11,904 nt of DNA. Source: JACZSB01 sp965372015. Lineage in GTDB: Bacteria; Fidelibacterota; Marinisomatia; SCGC-AAA003-L08; TS1B11. Each line of letters starts with the position of its first letter. Within the stretch, counting starts at the first letter, position 1. The DNA is taken from positions 1-11,904 of the forward strand of contig CBDVAP010000089.1 of the NCBI GenBank assembly GCA_965372015.1, written 5' to 3'. Shown here in pieces: positions 6,560 to 11,904 of the stretch. The position numbers were made by a program, and so were the translations under genes. Below the pieces are notes generated by a model. It worked only from the letters and a program-made list of their open reading frames with translations. It made no database searches and was not told the origin of the DNA.

Positions 6560-7258
6560 TTAATGCTGCAAATTTACCTCCCAGCCGTCAGGGCGGTAGA
6601 TTTCAAACTCGACTTCACAATTAAGGTATGCCGCCCGCAGGGTACTCGGTGCCTGATATCTCACCGCCGCATTAAAAGGGAAATCCACATTCAGAAAGCC
6701 AATGAAGTAAGGCGATTCTATCTGGGTGCCGCTGCTGCCGCTTAAAATTAAATCTTCAACTTCTATTGGTAACCCATTTCTTGTGATCCTGATGGATATT
6801 TCATTTCCCCTGCCCATTGGAATAACTCTGATCCGGTCAATATTTTTTCGGTAGACAATCTTGTAGGCCGATTTATCATCGGTGATCTTTGCTCTGACAA
6901 ATCCATCATTTTTCCAAATACCCACAATGACCGAATCCCGGCCTCCAACGCTAATTTGCAGCTTGCCCGCGCCGTGCCGGAGACCCTTCTTCCAACGACC
7001 GGTAAATACGGCTCCGGATGAGAAGATGTAGGTTCCCTTGCCATGGGGGAATCCCTTTTTGAAACGACCTTCATAGGTGTCTTCACCGACCGCTTTACCG
7101 AAACCATGGGCCAACCCCTTCCGGCAATCCCCGGAATACTGTCCTGAGATTTCAGGTTTCAGGACCTTACAATCAACTTTTTGTTCCGCATCCTGTCCAG
7201 AGAGCGAAATACACAGGATAATGGAGATGATCAATCCGCTGCTCTGAAGATATTTCAT
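6560..7258 (-). CDS. Exported MORN-repeat protein
   Basis: 232-residue protein of unknown role. The N-terminus (about 7-21) is a hydrophobic signal peptide with no proper lipobox, so periplasmic or surface location is predicted. Three MORN repeats follow: 41-57 (YSGDCRKGLAHGFGKA), 62-79 (YEGRFKKGFPHGKGTY) and 85-101 (FTGRWKKGLRHGAGK), with a decayed fourth at about 112-120. MORN repeats form extended beta-hairpin surfaces for protein or lipid contact. The C-terminal half (about 125-232) is not recognised and ends in a predicted strand-rich region with Cys214. Start: ATG at 7258, preceded by AAGGGG at good spacing. GC content is visibly lower than in the neighbours on either side, which may reflect transfer or relaxed selection. 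Confidence 0.85.
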   Translation of the reverse strand: MKYLQSSGLIISIILCISLSGQDAEQKVDCKVLKPEISGQYSGDCRKGLAHGFGKAVGEDTYEGRFKKGFPHGKGTYIFSSGAVFTGRWKKGLRHGAGKLQISVGGRDSVIVGIWKNDGFVRAKITDDKSAYKIVYRKNIDRIRVIPMGRGNEISIRITRNGLPIEVEDLILSGSSGTQIESPYFIGFLNVDFPFNAAVRYQAPSTLRAAYLNCEVEFEIYRPDGWEVNLQH

Positions 7259-7520
7259 AAGGTGCCCCTTACTAGAATACAGTTACTAGAAAGTATCGGC
7301 CCATACCATCGCTTAGGTGACGACTAAAAATACGACGTTCTTCAGGATATGGTACATTCGAGTTAACGGTATATCACCACAGCAATAAGGTAATCTATTC
7401 GATTCGTTTATCCCACCCTTTTCCGGGGGCGCATTCCCTCCCTCACTACCGGCAGGGCTTCCACCGATGAGGGACATGTTTCAGCCCGCCTGCTGCGGGA
7501 TAATACGGTTTTTCTTTGAT
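7259..7520. other. Gene-free leader and spacer upstream of the MORN gene
   Basis: No gene was seen here; with the terminator at 7521-7549 the gap runs to 7579. Near the MORN start is a 9-base direct repeat TTACTAGAA at 7269-7277 and 7283-7291, offset by 14 bases. Farther out are a 7-bp inverted repeat (TCCCTCA 7439-7445 with TGAGGGA 7468-7474, 22-base loop) and a weak 5-bp hairpin at 7485-7499. No convincing promoter could be assigned to the MORN gene. Confidence 0.5.
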
Positions 7521-7549
7521 AAAAAAAGCCCGAAGCGCAAGCTTCGGGC
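7521..7549 (-). terminator. Intrinsic terminator of the HMA-like gene
   Basis: A perfect 9-bp stem pairs GCCCGAAGC (7528-7536) with GCTTCGGGC (7541-7549) around a 4-base loop. Read on the minus strand it is followed directly by seven T residues (7527-7521). It lies 30 bases past the stop of the gene at 7580-7888, the classic Rho-independent arrangement. Confidence 0.93.
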
Positions 7550-7579
7550 AATCAATTTTGCGGCAATGTGGCCGGGCGG

Positions 7580-7888
7580 CTACAGCGAACTTTGCACCGG
7601 CTCCAGTAGGATCGACTTGTAGCCCAGGGTGTGGATCAGATGGCTGAGATCATCCAGGGTAATGCGGGCCTTGTCGTAGGTCACTTTCAACAGGTCGTGT
7701 TCGGGGAAATGTTGAACCGCCACAATCCCACCGAACTCACCCAGGGCCGACTCTACCAATGCCGGTTGGGCGGTGGGCGTTGGGATCAGCTGGATCGAAA
7801 CATCCACCATTTCCTGCGGGGTATATGTCCCCCCCACAATGATCGAGAATACGACTGCGACTAGTAGAATTGCACCTATATACTTCAT
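7580..7888 (-). CDS. Small membrane-anchored or exported protein with an HMA-like fold lacking CxxC
   Basis: 102 residues, not assignable to a named protein. Residues 4-20 are a hydrophobic signal or anchor. Residues 28-97 follow the beta-alpha-beta-beta-alpha-beta order of heavy-metal-associated (HMA) domains: strand VDVSIQL, helix ALVESALGEFGG, strand IVAVQHF, strand LLKVTYD, helix TLDDLSHLIHTLGY, strand KSILLEP. The family's GMxCxxC loop is replaced by IPTPTAQ (35-41), and the protein has no cysteine, so ordinary soft-metal binding through CxxC is ruled out. His60, His64, His83 and His86 are present. Start: ATG at 7888 behind GGGGG. It has its own promoter and terminator and is probably monocistronic. 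It may be a structural or interaction derivative of the fold; function is unknown. Confidence 0.82.
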   Translation of the reverse strand: MKYIGAILLVAVVFSIIVGGTYTPQEMVDVSIQLIPTPTAQPALVESALGEFGGIVAVQHFPEHDLLKVTYDKARITLDDLSHLIHTLGYKSILLEPVQSSL

Positions 7889-7913
7889 TCATCCCCCAAT
7901 ATTCGCACCAGAA

Positions 7914-7941
7914 TATATAATATCCGTGTGGGTAGAGTCAA
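7914..7941 (-). promoter_or_regulatory. Sigma-70-like promoter of the HMA-like gene
   Basis: On the minus strand TTGACT (7941-7936) is followed after 16 bases by TATATA (7919-7914); shifting by two gives an 18-base spacer and TATATT. Transcription would start about 20 bases before the ATG at 7888, leaving room for the GGGGG site at 7897-7893. This is the best promoter match seen upstream of a protein gene in the window. Confidence 0.65.
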
Positions 7942-8111
7942 CCCTTATGGCAAGTATTTACAGTATTTTATGGCGCCACCTAAAGTGATGCATAAAGCAA
8001 TATTCTCCCAATACGATACATGCACAATTTATTGTGTATTTTGCCTCGCTCGATACATTATGATGTATAGTTGCAGTGGTGATCAGCTCCTAGAAAATGT
8101 TACTTATCATC
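7942..8111. other. AT-rich gene-free segment with small palindromes
   Basis: No gene was seen. The segment is clearly more AT-rich than its surroundings. It carries CACAAT-TT-ATTGTG (8023-8036) and ATACAT-TATG-ATGTAT (8053-8068), both perfect 6-bp inverted repeats, and a direct repeat CGATACAT at 8014-8021 and 8051-8058. It lies between the 3' end of the UMF1 gene and the promoter of the HMA-like gene, so it could hold operator sites or a structured 3' end. There is no T-run to make it an intrinsic terminator. Confidence 0.5.
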
Positions 8112-9413
8112 CTAACCTGCGCCAGCTGAGGCCGCCTGTCCCGCTCGGATGCCCTGCTTTTCATCCACCTTCGCCAGCAATAGCCCACCCACAATGAAAA
8201 GCAACGCCACTACCCAGATACCGGCGCGTTGCGAGTTGAACTGCTGGGTTAGCACCCCCAGCGCCAGCGGGCCCACAAAAGCCGTGGCCTTGCCGGAGAA
8301 GGCGTAGAAACCGAAGAACTGGTTCTTCTTTTCTAGCGGGGTGAAACGGCTCATCAGGGAGCGGCTGGCCGCCTGGGTAGGTCCCGCCATCAGACCGATC
8401 AGAATACCCACGCCCCAAAAAACCGCCTCGCTTCTTGTCAGGGCTGCGACCACCGTTGCCAGCACCAGGCCGGCAGTGGCCACCAGGATGGTGTTTTTTC
8501 CTCCCCACCGGTCATCCATGAAGCCCATGAAAAAAGCCCCGGTGCCGGCAGCCACGTTCAGCACTAGGCCAAATATCATGATCTTCTCCATGCTGAAATC
8601 AAAGGTCCCGGCGGCGTAGATGCCCCCGAAGGCAAAGATAGTCACCAGGGCATCGTTGTAGACCATCCGGGCCAGCAGAAACCGGCCTAGCTGGCGAAAT
8701 CGGCGCACCTCCTTGAATGTATCGGCCAGCTGCCGCCAAGCCTCCCGCACCAGACCGGGTCCCGGTGGGCTGATGCGGCCTTTATCTTCGCGCACCCACA
8801 GGAAAATTGGTAGGCTGAAAACCGCGAACCAGCCCGCCACTAACAAGTTGGTGGCCCGGATGTTCTGGCCCAGCTCCTTGGTGAGGCCAAACCAGGGCAC
8901 TTCCGGGCTGACAAAGCCCACCATGGCGATGGCCATGCAGCCCAGGCCGCCTACGTAGCCCAGGGACCAGCCGTAGCCGGAAGTGCGGCCGATGCGCCCC
9001 GCCGGGGCAATGTCTGGCAGGAAGGCATTATAAAACACCCCGCCTATCTCGAAGGTAATGTTGGCGATCACGAACCACACCAGGGCCTGCATAACGGCTC
9101 CCGGTAACACCGTATATAGTCCGGTGGTGGCCAATACACAAATCGCCGTGGTAAGCGCCAGGAACAGTTTGCGGTGCCCCCCCCGGTCGGCCACAGCCCC
9201 TAAAATTGGGGACAGCAGCGCCACGGTAAGGCCCGTGATGGTGACCGCCCGCGACCACAGCACTGTCCCGGTGATAGTATCCGGAGCGATGGCCTTCACA
9301 AAGTAGGTGGCATAAATAAACGTCACCACCAGGGTGGTAAAGGCCGAATTGGCGAAATCGTACATTGACCAGGCGAAGATCACCCGGTTACTTTTATTGC
9401 CTGTCATGGTCAT
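8112..9413 (-). CDS. MFS transporter, UMF1 / Atg22-like family
   Basis: 433-residue inner-membrane protein with about twelve hydrophobic segments, the usual MFS count and length. The N-terminal YDFANSAF (18-25) is the family marker of UMF1 proteins, related to the yeast vacuolar effluxer Atg22. The cytoplasmic loop FMDDRWGGKNT resembles the MFS loop motif after TM8, and a charged central loop (about 208-235, VREDKGRISPPG onward) separates the halves. Bacterial UMF1 substrates are largely unknown; efflux of small metabolites is an inference from the relatives. Start: ATG at 9413 behind a run of seven G residues, a strong if unusual Shine-Dalgarno. A second ATG two codons in is a minor alternative. 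It lies 29 bases after the barrel gene, so co-transcription with it is likely. Confidence 0.93.
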   Translation of the reverse strand: MTMTGNKSNRVIFAWSMYDFANSAFTTLVVTFIYATYFVKAIAPDTITGTVLWSRAVTITGLTVALLSPILGAVADRGGHRKLFLALTTAICVLATTGLYTVLPGAVMQALVWFVIANITFEIGGVFYNAFLPDIAPAGRIGRTSGYGWSLGYVGGLGCMAIAMVGFVSPEVPWFGLTKELGQNIRATNLLVAGWFAVFSLPIFLWVREDKGRISPPGPGLVREAWRQLADTFKEVRRFRQLGRFLLARMVYNDALVTIFAFGGIYAAGTFDFSMEKIMIFGLVLNVAAGTGAFFMGFMDDRWGGKNTILVATAGLVLATVVAALTRSEAVFWGVGILIGLMAGPTQAASRSLMSRFTPLEKKNQFFGFYAFSGKATAFVGPLALGVLTQQFNSQRAGIWVVALLFIVGGLLLAKVDEKQGIRAGQAASAGAG

Positions 9414-9442
9414 TATCCCCCCCTTGTGCTATGCCCGGTGTA

Positions 9443-10726
9443 CTAAAACAGCCAGTCCAGGCCCATATAGACCTTGACCCCCGGTCCATCCAGGGCTGGA
9501 TCGCGGGGCCAGCCCAGGTCCAGGGCCAGGATAAAGGTGTCATTGACCGCTATCCGCAGGCCACCGCCGGCGCCCTGATGCCAACTGTCTGCCCCATGAC
9601 CACGGTCCGCTAGATCGGGGCCGACTGCCGGATCGAATGTCCGGCCCAGGTCATAGAAGGCACTGGTAGCTAGAAAACCCGTGCTGAAAAGCTGCTTGAT
9701 TCGGTAGCGTAACTCCCAGTTGCTGTAAAATAATTGCCGCCCCACCGCCCGTTGCCACAGCACCCCCCGGATAGTCATATTGCCCCCCAGACCACTAACA
9801 GAGGTGAAGGAACCATCGACCCGCGGCACAGTGAAAAAGGGCGCACTGCTGGACATCCAACGGCCGCTCATTCTGACAGCCATCGTCAAATCCGGGGACA
9901 AGGGTATATATTGCCGGTGAGTAGCGGTTACCGCCGTGTACTGGAAGTCGCTGCCCAGGGATTTGGGTACCCAGCGGGCCAGCAGTTCCGTCCATAATCC
10001 CCGGCGCGGTGCAGCTTCATGGTCCCGGCTGTCCCATACCAGGCCGCCAACTAAGCCGTTCTCGCGGCCACCGTCCACGGCGGCGCCATAATGATCCCAG
10101 TGCTTTGCAAACAAGGTCTGCCGGCCGGGATCATCAGCGTCGTAATCATCGTAATCAATGGAATCGACTTGAGTGGATGCCATCACCAATCCCGCCAGCC
10201 AACGGAACCCCTCCCCCCTGAGCCGCCCTTGCACCAGGGTGCTGACTTTCAGCGACCGCTTGGCATACATGTAATAAAATCGCCCCCGGTAACTAACGGA
10301 TGTGCTATCGATGAAAGCCTGATTGTAATTGGTCTGGGCGCCGCCGGGACCGTGGTAAGGCTCGAAAAGGCTGGTATAGGAACCGATTTCGAAGGTCAGG
10401 CGCAGGCCTGCCGGTAGGATATATTTGCTGTCCAGGCGATAGCCGTAATCGCCGATGCCCCGGGTAGTACGTTTGATCACGAGGCGCTGGGACAGGTAAT
10501 AGGGGCTGAACTCCCCTGCACGCTTGTCGTCCAATTGCAGGATAAACCCATAAGCCAGACCTTGATCGTCGTCGTAACTGGCAAAGGGCAGAAAGCCGAT
10601 GCTATAGGGCTTGGTGGGCTTGGCTGCCTCCACAGCGGTCGCTCCCCGGAGACACGCACCAGGCGGATTTGCGCATAATAATAGCAATAGCCAGAGTATG
10701 CGGTGCAGTTTAGTCAAGTGCTGCAC
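9443..10726 (-). CDS. Outer-membrane beta-barrel protein, Omp85 / surface antigen (D15) family without POTRA
   Basis: 427-residue predicted outer-membrane protein. A signal peptide covers about residues 1-34 (leucine run 11-17), and the rest alternates as a beta-barrel ending in the C-terminal phenylalanine recognised by the BAM machinery. Omp85 marks are WDSRDHEAAPRRG (231-243) and NMTIRG (316-321), equivalent to the (V/I)RG motif of the lid loop in BamA/TamA/FhaC. POTRA domains are absent: only about 10 residues separate the signal peptide from the barrel. An acidic loop DYDDYDADD lies at 191-199. Start: GTG at 10726 is the first possible start because an in-frame TGA is two codons upstream. 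Its leader is made of heptamer repeats beginning two bases upstream, with at best GAAG near the start. Role is unknown. Confidence 0.85.
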   Translation of the reverse strand: MQHLTKLHRILWLLLLLCANPPGACLRGATAVEAAKPTKPYSIGFLPFASYDDDQGLAYGFILQLDDKRAGEFSPYYLSQRLVIKRTTRGIGDYGYRLDSKYILPAGLRLTFEIGSYTSLFEPYHGPGGAQTNYNQAFIDSTSVSYRGRFYYMYAKRSLKVSTLVQGRLRGEGFRWLAGLVMASTQVDSIDYDDYDADDPGRQTLFAKHWDHYGAAVDGGRENGLVGGLVWDSRDHEAAPRRGLWTELLARWVPKSLGSDFQYTAVTATHRQYIPLSPDLTMAVRMSGRWMSSSAPFFTVPRVDGSFTSVSGLGGNMTIRGVLWQRAVGRQLFYSNWELRYRIKQLFSTGFLATSAFYDLGRTFDPAVGPDLADRGHGADSWHQGAGGGLRIAVNDTFILALDLGWPRDPALDGPGVKVYMGLDWLF

Positions 10727-10728
10727 TC

Positions 10729-10908
10729 TTCAAGTTTCTAGTTTCTAGCATTCGACAAGCCTGTGCTGAGTCCTTGGCTTTGCTCAGGATAAACTCCGGC
10801 GAAGTGCTCAGGCGAAGGTTTCGAGTTCTTGGCATCTAATCCCGCCATTGGCGAGATCCCCCCGCCGTTGGCGTGGTACCATCCAATATCCAATATCGAG
10901 TATCACCA
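10729..10908. repeat. Tandem heptamer repeat, locus 3 (composite)
   Basis: Three heptamer blocks fill most of the spacer between the propeller and barrel genes. They are 10729-10756 (TTCAAGT, TTCTAGT, TTCTAGC, ATTCGAC), 10820-10840 (TTCGAGT, TCTTGGC, ATCTAAT) and 10881-10908 (ATCCAAT twice, ATCGAGT, ATCACCA). Between them are CTGTGCTGAG (10761-10770), GCTCAGG in two copies near 10775 and 10806, and a tandem pair CCGCCATTGGCG / CCGCCGTTGGCG. The first block abuts the GTG start of the barrel gene, so its 5' untranslated region is repeat DNA. Confidence 0.85.
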
Positions 10909-10912
10909 GAGG

Positions 10913-11904
10913 CTATTTTAATAACAGCATCTTGATGGACTTGGTGTATTCCGGCGTAAGTAACCTGGCTATATAAATCCCTGCCGGCATTACTCGCCCT
11001 GTATGATCTCTCGCATCCCAGATCGCTTGATGGTAGCCCGGCTGTATCCCCTGATCAACTAGTGTGATGATTTCGCGCCCAAGGATATCATAGATTAAAA
11101 TTGTGACTGTAGTTGCCTCAGGTAAGTCGTAGCGTATTGTGGATGTTGGATTGAACGGGTTGGGGTAGTTTTGGTGGAGTATCAACGATTTTGGTAACGA
11201 ATGCTCTTTATCCTTTGTTGATAACAGGTGGTCATTTTGAATGATATATAATCCGTTTTGGCCATCGGCTACATATGCATAACTACCGTTGCCGGCAACG
11301 CTATAAGCCCAGGCACCGGTATCAAAGAAGCCCACTTCCTGCGGCGAGGACGGGGTGGATACGTCAATGATGCGTAAACCATCACTCCCATCTGCCACAT
11401 ACGCGTAGCTGCCGATGACGGCAACATCCTCAGGAGTGCCACCTGTATCGAAGAAGCCCAGTTGCCGCGGCCAAGCGGAAGGAACGGAGACGTCAATTAT
11501 GTGTAATCCTCCAGATGCGCTGACCACATAGGCGTAATTGCCGATGACGGCAACACCATGAACCCAGCTGCCCGCACTCCAAAAGCCTACTCCTTGCGGC
11601 GAGGAAGGGGTGGACACGTCAATGATGCGCAAATTTCCGAAGTAATTCGCCACATAAGCATAGCTGCCGCTAACGGCAACATCATATGCAAAGCCACCGG
11701 TATCAAAGAAGCCCACTTCCTGCGGCGTGGAAGGGCTGGACACGTCAATGATGCGTAATCCATCATAATAATCGGCCACATAGGCATAACTGCCGCTGAT
11801 AGCAATGCTACTAGCCAGGCCACCGGTATCAAAGAAGCCCACTTCCTGCGGCGAGGAAGGGGTGGACACATCAATTATGCGTAAACCAGTATTACCATTG
11901 GCCA
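10913..11904 (-). CDS. LVIVD-type beta-propeller protein with type IX secretion sorting domain (5' end outside window)
   Basis: About 330 residues are visible. The frame stays open to the window edge (residues ANGNTGLRIIDVS precede the GTG at 11869), so the true start lies beyond 11904. Four repeats of 42-43 residues, flanked by partial ones, carry the pattern YAYVADxxxGLRIIDVSxPSxPQEVGFFDTGG, the LVIVD-type repeat expected to build a beta-propeller. After a linker comes a C-terminal domain starting LILHQNYPNPFNPTSTIRYDLP and ending YTKSIKMLLLK, which is the type A sorting signal of the type IX (Por) secretion system. The protein is therefore expected on the cell surface or released. Ligand is unknown. 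Repeats are nearly identical at DNA level. Confidence 0.9.
   Translation of the reverse strand, partial: ANGNTGLRIIDVSTPSSPQEVGFFDTGGLASSIAISGSYAYVADYYDGLRIIDVSSPSTPQEVGFFDTGGFAYDVAVSGSYAYVANYFGNLRIIDVSTPSSPQGVGFWSAGSWVHGVAVIGNYAYVVSASGGLHIIDVSVPSAWPRQLGFFDTGGTPEDVAVIGSYAYVADGSDGLRIIDVSTPSSPQEVGFFDTGAWAYSVAGNGSYAYVADGQNGLYIIQNDHLLSTKDKEHSLPKSLILHQNYPNPFNPTSTIRYDLPEATTVTILIYDILGREIITLVDQGIQPGYHQAIWDARDHTGRVMPAGIYIARLLTPEYTKSIKMLLLK
11316..11904 (-). repeat. 126/129-base tandem coding repeats in the propeller gene
   Basis: A block beginning CCGGTATCAAAGAAGCCCAC on the plus strand recurs at 11316, 11697 and 11823, spaced 126 bases or a sum of units (381 = 126+126+129), with more diverged copies between. 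Each unit is one 42- or 43-residue protein repeat. The high DNA identity suggests recent duplication or gene conversion and a risk of assembly collapse. Confidence 0.85.

Noticed and set aside
7485..7499. Plus-strand hairpin CCCGC/GCGGG followed by a T-rich stretch
   Set aside because: Only 5 bp, the T-run is delayed, and no plus-strand gene ends here.
10913..11869. GTG at 11869 as the true start of the propeller protein
   Set aside because: The same frame continues to the window edge with conserved repeat residues, so the gene is cut by the window and the GTG is an internal valine.
11316..11904. Regular 126-base repeats as a possible CRISPR array
   Set aside because: The repeats are in frame, encode LVIVD-type protein units and have no unique spacers.

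Overview
The window looks like chromosomal DNA from a Gram-negative bacterium, most likely of the Fibrobacterota-Chlorobiota-Bacteroidota (FCB) group and plausibly a Neomarinimicrobiota or KSB1-type lineage. Two things point there: an incomplete surface protein ending in a type IX secretion C-terminal domain with the NYPNPFNP motif, and an Omp85-type outer-membrane barrel. The lineage is inferred from family resemblance only. Base composition is GC-rich in the housekeeping genes and visibly lower between about 6.5 and 8.1 kb.

All recognised protein genes lie on the minus strand. From 6022 down to 226 there is a tight run of six: smpB (trans-translation), tyrS, a secreted e(P4)-type 5'-nucleotidase/acid phosphatase, a PhoA-superfamily alkaline phosphatase, and a NatA/NatB-like ABC exporter pair. 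Junctions are 1-, 1-, 17- and 4-base overlaps plus one 33-base gap, so co-transcription is likely. Two phosphomonoesterases that release Pi outside the cytoplasm therefore sit behind two translation genes.

A divergent tRNA-Leu(CAG) on the plus strand at 6140-6223 has its own promoter-like site. Between it and the UMF1-type transporter gene at 8112 lies a lower-GC stretch with two small exported proteins: a MORN-repeat protein, and a 102-residue protein that looks like a heavy-metal-associated (HMA) domain without its CxxC metal site. The second has a sigma-70-like promoter and a clear intrinsic terminator, so it forms its own transcription unit.

From 8112 to the right edge are a UMF1/Atg22-like MFS transporter, a POTRA-less Omp85 barrel protein 29 bases upstream of it, and the 3' part of a gene for an LVIVD-type beta-propeller with 126-base internal repeats and the type IX sorting domain.

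The most unusual content is non-coding. A family of degenerate tandem heptamers (core about TCNAGYN) occupies three separate intergenic regions (31-94, 6238-6357, 10729-10908), and two of these share further short modules. A 63-base element at 134-196 can fold into a stem enclosing two hairpins. The last 13 bases of the tRNA region are repeated 240 bases downstream, like a small attachment-site pair. No CRISPR array, transposase or integrase was seen.
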